From contig CANNEA010000006.1 in NCBI GenBank assembly GCA_947503525.1, forward strand, positions 268,569 to 332,568: a DNA stretch of 64,000 nt, given 5' to 3'. Both the position numbers and the translations under genes were made by a program. The notes beneath the pieces were generated by a model. The model made no database searches. It was not told the origin of the DNA and saw nothing but the letters and a program-made list of their open reading frames with translations. The stretch comes from an uncultured Carboxylicivirga sp. Lineage in GTDB: Bacteria > Bacteroidota > Bacteroidia > Bacteroidales > Marinilabiliaceae. Below, in pieces: positions 27,479 to 35,647 of the stretch. How positions within the stretch are numbered: position 1 is the first letter of the stretch; each line of letters begins with the position of its first letter.

Positions 27479-27958
27479 TTAGTAGAGTTTATTGTTTTTG
27501 GATAAGTTATTTTCTTTAATCTTTCCGGTAATGTAACCTGCCAGCACTCCTACTGCCCAACCTAAACCTGCCATTCCAATTAAATTGTCACCATCACTAA
27601 GCCATGAGTAGGATGTTGTTATAGCGGTTCCGGCCAGCATACCAATGGCAGCATAAGTCGAAGTTAATCTTCCTTTTACTCTTTGTTGATGTACAGTGGT
27701 GAGGTGCTTTTGTGACTCGCTTACCCAGTTTTCAAAATTGCGTTTTGCTTTAACATCCGCACCAAATAAGGGACTAATATCCTTTGTAAATATTTCTCCT
27801 TCCTTTGTGAAATGTTTACAATGGTTGCAAGCCGATTGATTTTTATGCAAGACATCCATTAAGCGAGGCATTACAGCCAGGCTTAAAGAGCGAATTTCCA
27901 TTTTTGGTATGTCTTTAAGCTGCTCGTTAAGGAGATCGTAGCATTCTTTGTGTTCCAT
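27479..27958 (-). CDS. Small membrane protein with CxxC motif, unknown function
   Basis: I place the start at ATG 27958 (MEHKECYDLL), giving 159 residues, because the alternative start at 28030 lies inside the terminator of pnp. The N-terminal half is soluble and contains a single CNHCKHF motif that could bind metal. The C-terminal third has two hydrophobic, glycine-rich segments (about 98-118 and 122-145), with GWAVGVLAGYITGKI. It ends in a Lys-rich tail. I recognise no family. It lies 10 bases upstream of the prolyl oligopeptidase gene. Confidence 0.72.
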   Translation of the reverse strand: MEHKECYDLLNEQLKDIPKMEIRSLSLAVMPRLMDVLHKNQSACNHCKHFTKEGEIFTKDISPLFGADVKAKRNFENWVSESQKHLTTVHQQRVKGRLTSTYAAIGMLAGTAITTSYSWLSDGDNLIGMAGLGWAVGVLAGYITGKIKENNLSKNNKLY

Positions 27959-28028
27959 TATGCAATTATGTGTTGAGTGGGATTCAGGAGCTTGAACCAA
28001 TGAAGTTAAAAAAAGTTTTGAAGGGAAC

Positions 28029-28057
28029 AAAAAAGGCCGACTCTATGAGTCGGCCTT
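28029..28057 (-). terminator. Terminator of pnp
   Basis: 11-bp perfect stem AAGGCCGACTC/GAGTCGGCCTT with a 3-base loop and a TTTTTT tail on the minus strand. Confidence 0.9.
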
Positions 28058-28077
28058 GAAATTTATAATAGTAAATA

Positions 28078-30222
28078 CTATTCTGCTTTTGGCTTTGGTT
28101 TTCTTTCAGGACGTGGAAGTAAAACTTTTCTTGATAATTTAAGTTTTCCAGAACGTTGGTCAACTTCAATCAATTTCACTTCTACTTCTTCTCCTTCTTT
28201 CAAAGCATCTTCAACTTTTTCAAGTCGTTTCCACTCAATTTCAGAAATATGAAGTAATCCGTCTTTTCCAGGTAAAATCTCAACAAATGCACCGAAAGGA
28301 ACAATTGATTTAACTTTCCCTTTATAAACTTGTCCTACTTCAGGAACGGCAACGATTGCTTTAACGCGAGCTAAGGCAGCATCAATAGCGTCTTTATTGC
28401 TTGCTGAAATGGCTACTTTACCGATGTTTCCGTCTTCTTCAATTGTTATTACGGTTTCAGTAAGCGCTTGAATTTCCTGAATGATTTTTCCACCTGGTCC
28501 AATCACAGATCCAATCATGTCCTTAGGAATCTCGATATTCACAATTCGAGGAGCATGTGGTTTGTAATCTTCGCGAGGCTCGGTAATGGTTTCGTCTAAT
28601 TTGTCAAGAATATGCATGCGACCAGCTTTAGCCTGATTTAATGCTTTTTCAAGAACTTCATATGAAAGACCATCAACCTTAATGTCCATTTGAGTGGCAG
28701 TAATACCATCGCGAGTACCAGTTACTTTAAAGTCCATATCACCTAAATGATCTTCATCACCAAGGATATCAGAAAGAACAGCAAATTCACCAGTCTTAGT
28801 ATCAGTGATTAATCCCATTGCAATACCCGAAACAGATTTCTTAACAGGTACACCTGCATCCATAAGAGCTAATGTTCCGGCACAAACAGTAGCCATCGAT
28901 GATGATCCGTTTGATTCAAGGATATCTGAAACAATTCGTACGGTATAAGCATAATCATCAGGCATCATGCGCTTAAGGGCACGATATGCCAAATTACCAT
29001 GACCAATTTCTCGACGGCTGATTCCTCTTGCAGGACGTGCGTCACCAGTTGAGAATGGAGGAAAGTTGTAGTGTAATAAGAAACGATCGTAACTCTTATT
29101 CATTACGTCGTCTACTAATTTCTCATCCATCTTTGTTCCCAAAGTAACCGTAGTCAATGATTGAGTCTCTCCACGTGTAAATACAGCCGATCCGTGAGGT
29201 CCCGGAAGGTAATCAATTTCACTCCAGATAGGACGGATCTCGTCAGTTTGACGACCATCTAAACGAATCTGAGTGTCTAGTACTACTCTTCGTACTGCTT
29301 CCTTTTCTACATCGTGATAATATTTCTTGATTAAACCTGTTGGGATCTCATCTTCTTCTGCGTTGTAATTTTCAGCAATAAATTCCTCACAAATTGCACC
29401 GAATGCGTCAATGCGCTCGTGCTTATTTGGATTAGCTGCTTTGGCTACTTCATATGCTTTGTCATAGGTAGCTTTCCAAACTTTTTCGCGAAGTTCGTCA
29501 TCATTTTCTTCATGACAATACTCACGCTTTTCAGTTTTGCCAACCGTTTCCATCATTTCGATTTGAGCCTGACACTGAACTTTAATAGCTTCATGAGCTA
29601 CTTTCATTCCTTCCAGAAGATCAGCTTCAGAAACTTCAGACATTTCGCCTTCAACCATCATAATGTTGTCAATGGTAGCAGCAACGATAATATCCATGTC
29701 TGCATTTTCCATTTCTGAGATGCTAGGATTAACCTTCATCACTCCATCAATTCGAGCTACACGACATTCAGAGATTGGTCCGTTAAAAGGAATATCTGAC
29801 ACAGCTAATGCAGCAGAGGCCGCAAGTCCGGCAATAGCATCAGGTGCTACTTCAGGATCAGCTGAAATTAAGTTTACCGTAACAAATGTGTCGGCATGAT
29901 AGTCTTCAGGGAAAAGAGGACGTAATGCACGGTCGATCAAACGAGATACTAATATTTCATAATCTGAAGGACGTGCTTCTCTCTTTTGGAAGCCTCCTGG
30001 AAAACGTCCAACAGCTGCGTATTTTTCTTTGTATTCAACAGTAAGTGGCATAAAATCCACATCGGGTTTTGCATCTTTAGCAGAAGTTACAGCTGCTAAT
30101 AAATATGTATCACCCATTTTAACGACTACCGAGCCGTCAGCTTGCTTTGCTAGTTTACCAGTTTCAATGGTAATTGTTCTGCCATCACCTAGTTCAATGA
30201 CTTTTTCTAATGGTTTAATCAT
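28078..30222 (-). CDS. pnp: Polynucleotide phosphorylase
   Basis: 3'-5' phosphorolytic exoribonuclease of mRNA turnover, also part of RNA-degrading complexes. 714 residues with the standard order: RNase PH domain 1 (about 1-145), helical domain, RNase PH domain 2 (about 320-550; [37 protein letters not shown]), KH domain ([16 protein letters not shown]) and S1 domain ([21 protein letters not shown]). It is just downstream of rpsO, the common order, but each has its own TATCTTTG box here. Confidence 0.98.
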   Translation of the reverse strand: MIKPLEKVIELGDGRTITIETGKLAKQADGSVVVKMGDTYLLAAVTSAKDAKPDVDFMPLTVEYKEKYAAVGRFPGGFQKREARPSDYEILVSRLIDRALRPLFPEDYHADTFVTVNLISADPEVAPDAIAGLAASAALAVSDIPFNGPISECRVARIDGVMKVNPSISEMENADMDIIVAATIDNIMMVEGEMSEVSEADLLEGMKVAHEAIKVQCQAQIEMMETVGKTEKREYCHEENDDELREKVWKATYDKAYEVAKAANPNKHERIDAFGAICEEFIAENYNAEEDEIPTGLIKKYYHDVEKEAVRRVVLDTQIRLDGRQTDEIRPIWSEIDYLPGPHGSAVFTRGETQSLTTVTLGTKMDEKLVDDVMNKSYDRFLLHYNFPPFSTGDARPARGISRREIGHGNLAYRALKRMMPDDYAYTVRIVSDILESNGSSSMATVCAGTLALMDAGVPVKKSVSGIAMGLITDTKTGEFAVLSDILGDEDHLGDMDFKVTGTRDGITATQMDIKVDGLSYEVLEKALNQAKAGRMHILDKLDETITEPREDYKPHAPRIVNIEIPKDMIGSVIGPGGKIIQEIQALTETVITIEEDGNIGKVAISASNKDAIDAALARVKAIVAVPEVGQVYKGKVKSIVPFGAFVEILPGKDGLLHISEIEWKRLEKVEDALKEGEEVEVKLIEVDQRSGKLKLSRKVLLPRPERKPKPKAE

Positions 30223-30263
30223 GACAATTTTTCTTATCTTTTTTTATCCGTCTATATTACTGC

Positions 30264-30271
30264 CAAAGATA
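30264..30271 (-). promoter_or_regulatory. Putative -7 box TATCTTTG for pnp
   Basis: Exact TANNTTTG match on the minus strand, about 42 bases before the pnp start. Confidence 0.48.
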
Positions 30272-30387
30272 TGTAATATCCTAAGATTATTGGTAAAAAC
30301 TATTTCTTTTTTAGCGCTTAAGGTAGTGTGGTGTGGTTTTTGGCTAAGCTGGTATTGCAGCGAATGCTGAATTTTCTATTGAGGGTA

Positions 30388-30424
30388 TAAAAAAAGGCAG
30401 CCTTTATTTAAAGACTGCCTTTTT
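30388..30424 (-). terminator. Terminator between rpsO and pnp
   Basis: AAAAGGCAG/CTGCCTTTT stem extended by CTTT/AAAG pairing, A- and T-rich on both sides. It lies after rpsO and indicates that pnp is not simply read through from rpsO. Confidence 0.8.
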
Positions 30425-30441
30425 GTTTTTTTGCAAATTGC

Positions 30442-30711
30442 TTACTTACGTAATCCAAGTTCTGCAACAATTGCACGATATCTTACGATATCTTTTTTCT
30501 TTAAATAGTCTAATAAGCTACGACGCTTACCTACCATTTTTTTCAAAGCATGCTCTGTGCTATAATCTTTTCTATTTGACTTTAAGTGATCAGTCAAATG
30601 CGAGATACGGAAAGTAAATAATGCTATCTGGCTTTCAGGTGAACCAGTATCAGAATTCGATTTTCCGTGCTTCTCGAAGATCTCTTGCTTCTTTTCTGCT
30701 GATAAGTACAT
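30442..30711 (-). CDS. rpsO: 30S ribosomal protein S15
   Basis: 89 residues, the exact usual length. Small-subunit protein that binds 16S rRNA early in assembly. The motifs FEKHGKSNSDTGSPESQIALFT, the LTDHLKSNRKDY segment and the conserved GKRRSLLDYLKK are present. It is followed by a terminator and then pnp, the classical gene neighbourhood. Confidence 0.98.
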   Translation of the reverse strand: MYLSAEKKQEIFEKHGKSNSDTGSPESQIALFTFRISHLTDHLKSNRKDYSTEHALKKMVGKRRSLLDYLKKKDIVRYRAIVAELGLRK

Positions 30712-30740
30712 AATACTTTATTTAAATATATTTGCGGCTG

Positions 30741-30748
30741 CAAAGATA
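30741..30748 (-). promoter_or_regulatory. Putative -7 box TATCTTTG for rpsO
   Basis: Exact TANNTTTG match on the minus strand, giving a leader of about 25-30 bases. Confidence 0.5.
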
Positions 30749-30795
30749 GATAAATTATTTTAGGCTACAAGGTATTAATGTTTAGTTTTTTGCAA

Positions 30796-30825
30796 TAAAA
30801 AACCCGAAGATAATAATCTTCGGGT
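30796..30825 (-). terminator. Terminator of LPP20-like lipoprotein gene
   Basis: 10-bp perfect stem ACCCGAAGAT/ATCTTCGGGT with a 4-base loop, then TTTTTA on the minus strand. Confidence 0.85.
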
Positions 30826-30847
30826 CTAAATGCATTCTTGAATGGAA

Positions 30848-31435
30848 TTACAGTCCTTTTTCAGCTGCCATTTTTTCCATTTCCTGATTGAAAATTTCTT
30901 CAAATTTCTTTTTGTCGTAATCAACCTGAAGCTTTTGGTTTTGTGAAAGCTTGTTGTTGATACCATTCATAATGTCTTCCTTGCTTACTTCAATTGCAAC
31001 GAATCCGCGGTATTTACCATTGTCAAGCACACTGGCTTTTTCGCAGGCAACCACAATGTTTGAAATGGTTTCATCAGCTACTTCTCTGGTCAGGTTCTCA
31101 AATTTTTGCTCAAATTCAGAAGCATCACCAAATTCACGTTCGTTAACGTAGCGATCAGTAACCGATTTAGTGTTTGAGTTAATTAAGGTTACGATGCGTT
31201 GCTTGGCGTTAAGTAAAGCTTTTTCTTTAGCTAAACTTAAATCTGAACTGGTAGCCATCGCACTTGCTCTGAAATAATTTTTGTCTGAGGTACCTTTATC
31301 TTCACAAGGCATGTTTTCTAAAATAGTGCCTACCTCACTGTTTGTCGTTACTTTTTCTTTCGACTTACAGCTGTTCATACCGGCAATCATTGCAAGTGAT
31401 ACAATTCCTATTCCTAAAATTTTTCGTGTATTCAT
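30848..31435 (-). CDS. LPP20-like lipoprotein
   Basis: 195 residues with a lipobox ending at Cys23 (GMNSC). The mature part resembles the LPP20 family: an initial ASAMATSSDLSLAKEKALLNAKQRIVTLI segment with the Ala-Lys-Ala pattern, a mid-region with NIVVACEKASVLDNGKYRGFVAIEV, and a charged helical C-terminus. Envelope protein of unknown function. It stands alone between the channel gene and rpsO. Confidence 0.75.
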   Translation of the reverse strand: MNTRKILGIGIVSLAMIAGMNSCKSKEKVTTNSEVGTILENMPCEDKGTSDKNYFRASAMATSSDLSLAKEKALLNAKQRIVTLINSNTKSVTDRYVNEREFGDASEFEQKFENLTREVADETISNIVVACEKASVLDNGKYRGFVAIEVSKEDIMNGINNKLSQNQKLQVDYDKKKFEEIFNQEMEKMAAEKGL

Positions 31436-31596
31436 GATTTACGTATTTGGGTTTTAAAAACTGGTTATAAGCATTACAAAAAGCGAACCAAAAAAAACAG
31501 TTCTTAACATCTCTTATAAAAATGATGCCAAAGCTATATACTTTAATTAGCAAAAAATGTTTGCATCTTGATGCAAAAATATGGTTTTATATTCAG

Positions 31597-32661
31597 CTAG
31601 ATTACTTTATTAACATCGCTTGTTACTAGCTCTGTGTCATTAATCAGCTGCTCAAACTTAGTGAGTTGTCCCGGTGCGCCCAAGACAAATAATTTATCTG
31701 CCGGAGTGATCTCGATATCAGGGGACGGATTAAATATATATGCCCCTTCGCCAGTTTTAATCCCGACTAAATTTGCTCCGGATTTTTCTCGTAATTTTAA
31801 TTCTCGTATTGTTTTTTTATAGTTGGCAACTGCCAGTTTTGAACAACTTATTTCCATAAGTTGCACATCCTTCGAGCTTTGTAGTAAAATGTATTCAATA
31901 AATTCAACTACGTCAGGCTGAGTGACTAATGTTGCCATGCGCTGTCCACCTATTCTATCGGGCATAATAACGTTGGTAGCACCTGCACGACGCAATTTTG
32001 TATCTGATCTAAAATCACTGGCTCTACTAATAATTTTTAGAGCCGGATTCATCTCGCTTGCCGTTAATACTACAAACATATTATCCGCATCGTTAGGCAA
32101 AGCCGTGATTAGTGCTTTCGCTTTTCTTATTTGTGCAGCTTCCAAAACTTCTTCAGAACTGGCATCACCCTGTACATATAAATTTTCAGGATCTTCAAGA
32201 ATTCGCGTAACTACATGATCGCGTTTCTCGACAATGACAAAGTGCTCGCCATGTTCTGCCAACTCAACACAAGCCTGATAACCATTGCGACCATAACCAC
32301 AAACAATAACATGATCCTCCAGTTTGACTATTTTCTTTCTCAATTGATATGCTTTATATGATTGATGTAGTACACCTTCAAAGATTATCCTGGTTATTTG
32401 GGTGATAACATATCCAAATATTCCTAAGCTAAAAATAATAAGAAAAATGGTAAAAATCTTCCCTGTGTCGGATAAAGGTACAACTTCACTAAAACCAACT
32501 GTAGCCATCGTTATGACTGTCATGTAAATAGCATCCAGCAATCTATAGCCTTCAAGTAAGGCAAATCCTGCCGAGCCAGCCGAAATAGTAAGTATTAAAA
32601 GGCCGGCTGATATTAGCAGGGCCTTAATTGTTTCATGGTATAATGATTGGTTGTTGTTCAC
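31597..32661 (-). CDS. Two-TM potassium channel with RCK (TrkA-N/TrkA-C) domains
   Basis: Probable ligand-gated K+ channel in the inner membrane. 354 residues: TM1 at about 12-34, pore loop with selectivity filter TVGF (54-57), TM2 at about 69-92. The cytoplasmic RCK domain begins VIVCGYGRNGYQAC (Rossmann nucleotide site) and is followed by a TrkA-C domain ending near residue 345. The start codon is GTG, overlapping the stop of the DUF2851 gene by four bases (GTGA), so translation is probably coupled. Confidence 0.9.
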   Translation of the reverse strand: MNNNQSLYHETIKALLISAGLLILTISAGSAGFALLEGYRLLDAIYMTVITMATVGFSEVVPLSDTGKIFTIFLIIFSLGIFGYVITQITRIIFEGVLHQSYKAYQLRKKIVKLEDHVIVCGYGRNGYQACVELAEHGEHFVIVEKRDHVVTRILEDPENLYVQGDASSEEVLEAAQIRKAKALITALPNDADNMFVVLTASEMNPALKIISRASDFRSDTKLRRAGATNVIMPDRIGGQRMATLVTQPDVVEFIEYILLQSSKDVQLMEISCSKLAVANYKKTIRELKLREKSGANLVGIKTGEGAYIFNPSPDIEITPADKLFVLGAPGQLTKFEQLINDTELVTSDVNKVI

Positions 32662-33932
32662 GCTTTACTTAATACTTTATGTCCGATGTGGCAATTTAAA
32701 CACTTTTTGTGATTGCAGTAGTGGTTTTTCAGAAAAATAAGACTTTGAGCTTGCGCTTCATTATTAATAACGATCCCGGATTTTTTCCAATTACTTAATA
32801 TTCTGTTTTTTTCAGGTGTTTTCTTATACAGTTGTTCCAATATATTTTCTTTTTCACTTTTGTTGTTGTGTTTGTCGTGATAAACAAATAAATATGGATA
32901 GATGGTATTGTAGACAATTAATTGTTTAGAGCTTGAGCCGAGGTGTTTTTTTGAATTTTTAGAGCTTTGTTTTCCAAGTACAAAATGAGTATCCCAGTAA
33001 TCAGATGCATGTATGGATAAATTTAGTTTTCTGTTTTTGTGATTTTCTAGGTTTTGTAAATTGCTGAATAGGCCTTTGGATAAATGTATTAAAGCAACCA
33101 GTTGAGCTATGCGAATGGTTGGGAAGTTTGTTGGTCGTAATCTAAGAAATTTCCACAAATGGCTTTCAATATTAGTAAGTTGGTATTTATTTGAAAGAAA
33201 GCGATATTCTTTTTGTAATGATTCTGTATAAGCATCAGAATGAGTCGGGTTGTCCAATAAGCCTGCTTGTCCTAGAAGTAGAGCTTCTAATTGAATTAAA
33301 TTGTCGGAATGTTTTAAAAGTATTTTTAATGGCGTTTGTTTAGCCATCATTTCGAATGGTTGTCCGTTAACTCCAAAACCAAAACTACGTGCAAGTAGAA
33401 TAAAAAAGACCTGATCCCAATCGTTTTTATTGTGTTCTAATAAAAGTTCAATTTGCTTACTTTTAATTTCCATACGTTCTACAAATAATCGATCAAGCCA
33501 TTGATCAATAATAAAATGATCAATATTGCTAATCTGATTTTGGCAAGGTATCCACAGTTCATTAAAAAATAAGGATTGATAACGTTCGAATATGCTATTG
33601 GAGTATTTGATTTTCCAAACCGGAACTTTTCTTCCTGATGATGTTATGGTTTCACTCGTGCAATTGTTTACGACATGAAGGATCACGTTGTCGTAGCTTT
33701 TATCTTTATCATGTCCGTGTAAGGCCCATTCCGATTCAGAATTATGAACTTCTACATTGCCCGCCCATAGGGTGCCATTAAGTTTTATTTTAGCATTGAA
33801 GAAATCAGGACCGGCATCATTGTTTTTTAGACCGGGATGAATGATCTCAAGCGCTTGTCCATCTTCTGTTTGCAATTGATCAGGGTAATATAATTTGTAT
33901 TGCCAGATGTATTGGAGGAAATCTTCATTCAT
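32658..33932 (-). CDS. DUF2851 family protein
   Basis: 424 residues, a Bacteroidota-typical cytoplasmic family of unknown function. Diagnostic blocks: LQYIWQYKLYYPDQLQTEDGQALEI with the HPG segment, NDAGPDFFNAKIKLNGTLWAGNVEVH, and a C-terminal Cys/His cluster (HYCNHKKCLNCHIGHKVL) that may bind zinc. The DAGPDFFNA/GNVEVH core looks nuclease-like (PD-(D/E)XK-type spacing), but this is only an inference. It overlaps the potassium channel gene by four bases. Confidence 0.85.
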   Translation of the reverse strand: MNEDFLQYIWQYKLYYPDQLQTEDGQALEIIHPGLKNNDAGPDFFNAKIKLNGTLWAGNVEVHNSESEWALHGHDKDKSYDNVILHVVNNCTSETITSSGRKVPVWKIKYSNSIFERYQSLFFNELWIPCQNQISNIDHFIIDQWLDRLFVERMEIKSKQIELLLEHNKNDWDQVFFILLARSFGFGVNGQPFEMMAKQTPLKILLKHSDNLIQLEALLLGQAGLLDNPTHSDAYTESLQKEYRFLSNKYQLTNIESHLWKFLRLRPTNFPTIRIAQLVALIHLSKGLFSNLQNLENHKNRKLNLSIHASDYWDTHFVLGKQSSKNSKKHLGSSSKQLIVYNTIYPYLFVYHDKHNNKSEKENILEQLYKKTPEKNRILSNWKKSGIVINNEAQAQSLIFLKNHYCNHKKCLNCHIGHKVLSKA

Positions 33933-34043
33933 TCTGTTTGGATTTGATATTCAAAATTTAAGGTAATTAATAGAATATTACAAGAATGATGGACGTTCAT
34001 CGTATTTGGATTTACCATAATGAGGTAGTTAGAAAGCTTTTTC

Positions 34044-34051
34044 TAACTTTG
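34044..34051 (+). promoter_or_regulatory. Putative -7 box TAACTTTG for LolC/E-type gene
   Basis: Matches TANNTTTG. The predicted start of transcription is about 10 bases upstream of the TTG at 34068, supporting that start codon. Confidence 0.45.
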
Positions 34052-34067
34052 CTTAAAATCGTATAAA

Positions 34068-35312
34068 TTGAATTTTGAACTATTTGTAGCGCGTAAAATC
34101 CGAACAGGAGGTATTGCGGGAAAAAAACTTTCAGGACCAGTAATTAAAGTCGCCACACTAGGAGTGATATTGGGTATGGTGGTTATGATTCTCTCATTGG
34201 CGATTGGATTTGGTTTTAAGAGAGAAGTTAGGGACAAGATAATAGGATTTGGTTCGCATATTCAGGTGCTCAGTTATGATTACAATAGTTCATACGAGAG
34301 TAATCCTATAACAAAAGATTCTTCTTTATTAAACGAGCTCAAAAATATTCCGGAGGTTAAGCATATTCAGATGTTTGCCACCAAACCTGGAATAATAAAA
34401 ACAAAAGATGCCATACAGGGAATTGTGTTAAAGGGAGTGGATAAAGGTTTTGACTGGACTTTTATGAATGAAGTATTGGTGGAAGGACAAATACCTGTTT
34501 TCTCAGATTCAATTCGTTCAAATGATATTTATATATCTGAAGAAATTGCGAATTTATTAAAGTTGGAGGTTGGTGATCCTTTGCGAATGTATTTTGTTCA
34601 GGATCAAATTCGACAAAGAAAATTTACGATTACCGGTATTTATAATTCCCATTTTCCGGAGTTTGATAAGTTATTTGCTCTGGTGGATTTGCGCCATATT
34701 CAAAGCTTGAATAATTGGTCGGATAATCAAGTGTCGGGAATTGAAATTATTATTGAGAATTTTACAAATATAGATGAACTCACCAATGAGGTTTACTATG
34801 TAACAAGTTCCAGAATAGAAGAGAATGGTACCATGTTGCGAGCAAAAAACATAAAGCAGGTGCAGCCTCAAATTTTTGGTTGGCTCGACATGCTTGATAT
34901 GAATGTGCTTGTTATTCTTGTTCTGATTATAGTAGTTGCCGGATTTAATATGGTGAGTGGCTTACTCATATTAATTATTGAGCGAACCAATATGATTGGT
35001 GTCTTTAAAGCGCTGGGAGCCGAAAACTGGAGTTTAAGAAAAGTGTTTTTGTATTTGGCGGCCTATATAGTTGGCAGAGGATTATTATGGGGTAACCTTA
35101 TTGGCGTTGGTATATGTTTACTACAAAAATATACTCAACTGATTACGCTTGATCCTTCTAATTACTATTTGGAAACTGTTCCAATTTATTTGCAGGCGAG
35201 TCATCTAATAATTTTAAATCTTGGAGTAGGCTTAATTACTCTCTTAATGTTACTGGGCCCATCGTATCTGGTTGCAAGAATACTACCGGTAAAAGCCATC
35301 CGTTTTAATTAA
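34068..35312 (+). CDS. LolC/LolE-type ABC transporter permease (FtsX-like)
   Basis: 414-residue inner-membrane protein of the MacB/FtsX superfamily, most like the LolCDE lipoprotein-release permease. TM1 is at about 22-48 after the typical N-terminus MNFELFVARKI; a long periplasmic domain (50-270) follows; the FtsX domain with three TMs covers about 275-410 and ends with LPVKAIRFN. The start codon is TTG, since an in-frame TAA stop lies just upstream and no ATG fits. The matching ATPase (LolD) is not adjacent. Confidence 0.88.
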   Translation: MNFELFVARKIRTGGIAGKKLSGPVIKVATLGVILGMVVMILSLAIGFGFKREVRDKIIGFGSHIQVLSYDYNSSYESNPITKDSSLLNELKNIPEVKHIQMFATKPGIIKTKDAIQGIVLKGVDKGFDWTFMNEVLVEGQIPVFSDSIRSNDIYISEEIANLLKLEVGDPLRMYFVQDQIRQRKFTITGIYNSHFPEFDKLFALVDLRHIQSLNNWSDNQVSGIEIIIENFTNIDELTNEVYYVTSSRIEENGTMLRAKNIKQVQPQIFGWLDMLDMNVLVILVLIIVVAGFNMVSGLLILIIERTNMIGVFKALGAENWSLRKVFLYLAAYIVGRGLLWGNLIGVGICLLQKYTQLITLDPSNYYLETVPIYLQASHLIILNLGVGLITLLMLLGPSYLVARILPVKAIRFN

Positions 35313-35337
35313 ATCTGCTGTGCTAGCGTACAATAGG

Positions 35338-35353
35338 TGTTCGAAAACGAACA
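35338..35353. promoter_or_regulatory. Perfect inverted repeat TGTTCGAAAACGAACA, probable activator site
   Basis: Six-base arms TGTTCG/CGAACA around AAAA. Together with the two preceding G residues, 17 of 18 bases (GGTGTKCGAAAACGAACA) match the element at 53441-53456 upstream of the repeat-protein gene. The match at two distant intergenic sites suggests a shared regulator. Confidence 0.5.
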
Positions 35354-35410
35354 ATAAAAAATCCTGGTAAATTAATGCTGAATGTTTTTGTAGCTTATTT
35401 ATAGCACACA

Positions 35411-35420
35411 TAGTCAGTGT
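35411..35420 (+). repeat. TAGTCAGTGT motif, copy A
   Basis: One of three intergenic copies. Its left context TAGCAC and right context (A/T)ATA are shared with the copy at 51431. No function is known. Confidence 0.4.
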
Positions 35421-35463
35421 AATAAGGGATGTTGTTGCGCTATTTGTTCCGTTTTAAGCTTTT

Positions 35464-35478
35464 TGGTATGATGTTTGT
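35464..35478 (+). promoter_or_regulatory. Weak sigma-54-like promoter TGGTATG-N4-TTGT
   Basis: Compared with TGGCACG-N4-TTGC it keeps the GG and the correct spacing but has T for the last C and two further mismatches. It lies about 111 bases downstream of the inverted repeat at 35338. Tentative. Confidence 0.25.
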
Positions 35479-35482
35479 TTAA

Positions 35483-35556
35483 AAGTGTATATAAACACTT
35501 AAAAAGGTTTAAGTTAATAAATGGGACAAATGGTCGGGAACGCCCGACCTTTTTTT
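35483..35556 (+). ncRNA. Candidate small RNA ending in an intrinsic terminator
   Basis: The 5' end is unknown. The 3' end is defined by the terminator at 35532-35556. A small hairpin AAGTGT-ATATAA-ACACTT (35483-35500) lies upstream of it. There is no credible reading frame. Alternatively this may simply be a long 3' leader end of the LolC/E-type transcript. Confidence 0.3.
35532..35556 (+). terminator. Strong terminator in gene-free region
   Basis: 7-bp GC-rich stem GGTCGGG/CCCGACC with an AACG loop and seven T residues. Confidence 0.88.
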
Positions 35557-35647
35557 ATGCCCTAAAGTTTAATTAAAGAATAATGGAGTTAATTCATTAG
35601 ATTTTCTTAACTTATAAGAAACATTTCTCTAAGTAGGGGAGTTATAT

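Larger units (their letters stand above)
35313..35647. other. Gene-free region of 335 bases with inverted repeat, shared motif and orphan terminator
   Basis: No reading frame of credible size. It holds, in order: a perfect inverted repeat TGTTCGAAAACGAACA (35338-35353), the TAGTCAGTGT motif (35411-35420), a sigma-54-like sequence (35464-35478), a small hairpin AAGTGT/ACACTT (35483-35500), and a strong terminator (35532-35556). The terminator is 220 bases past the LolC/E-type stop, so it may end a small untranslated transcript. Confidence 0.6.

Noticed and set aside
27959..28030. Longer start for the CxxC membrane protein
   Set aside because: The added codons run through the pnp terminator region and do not look like coding sequence.
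35363..35377. TGGTAAATTAATGCT as a sigma-54 promoter
   Set aside because: The spacing between GG and GC is one base too short, which normally abolishes sigma-54 recognition.
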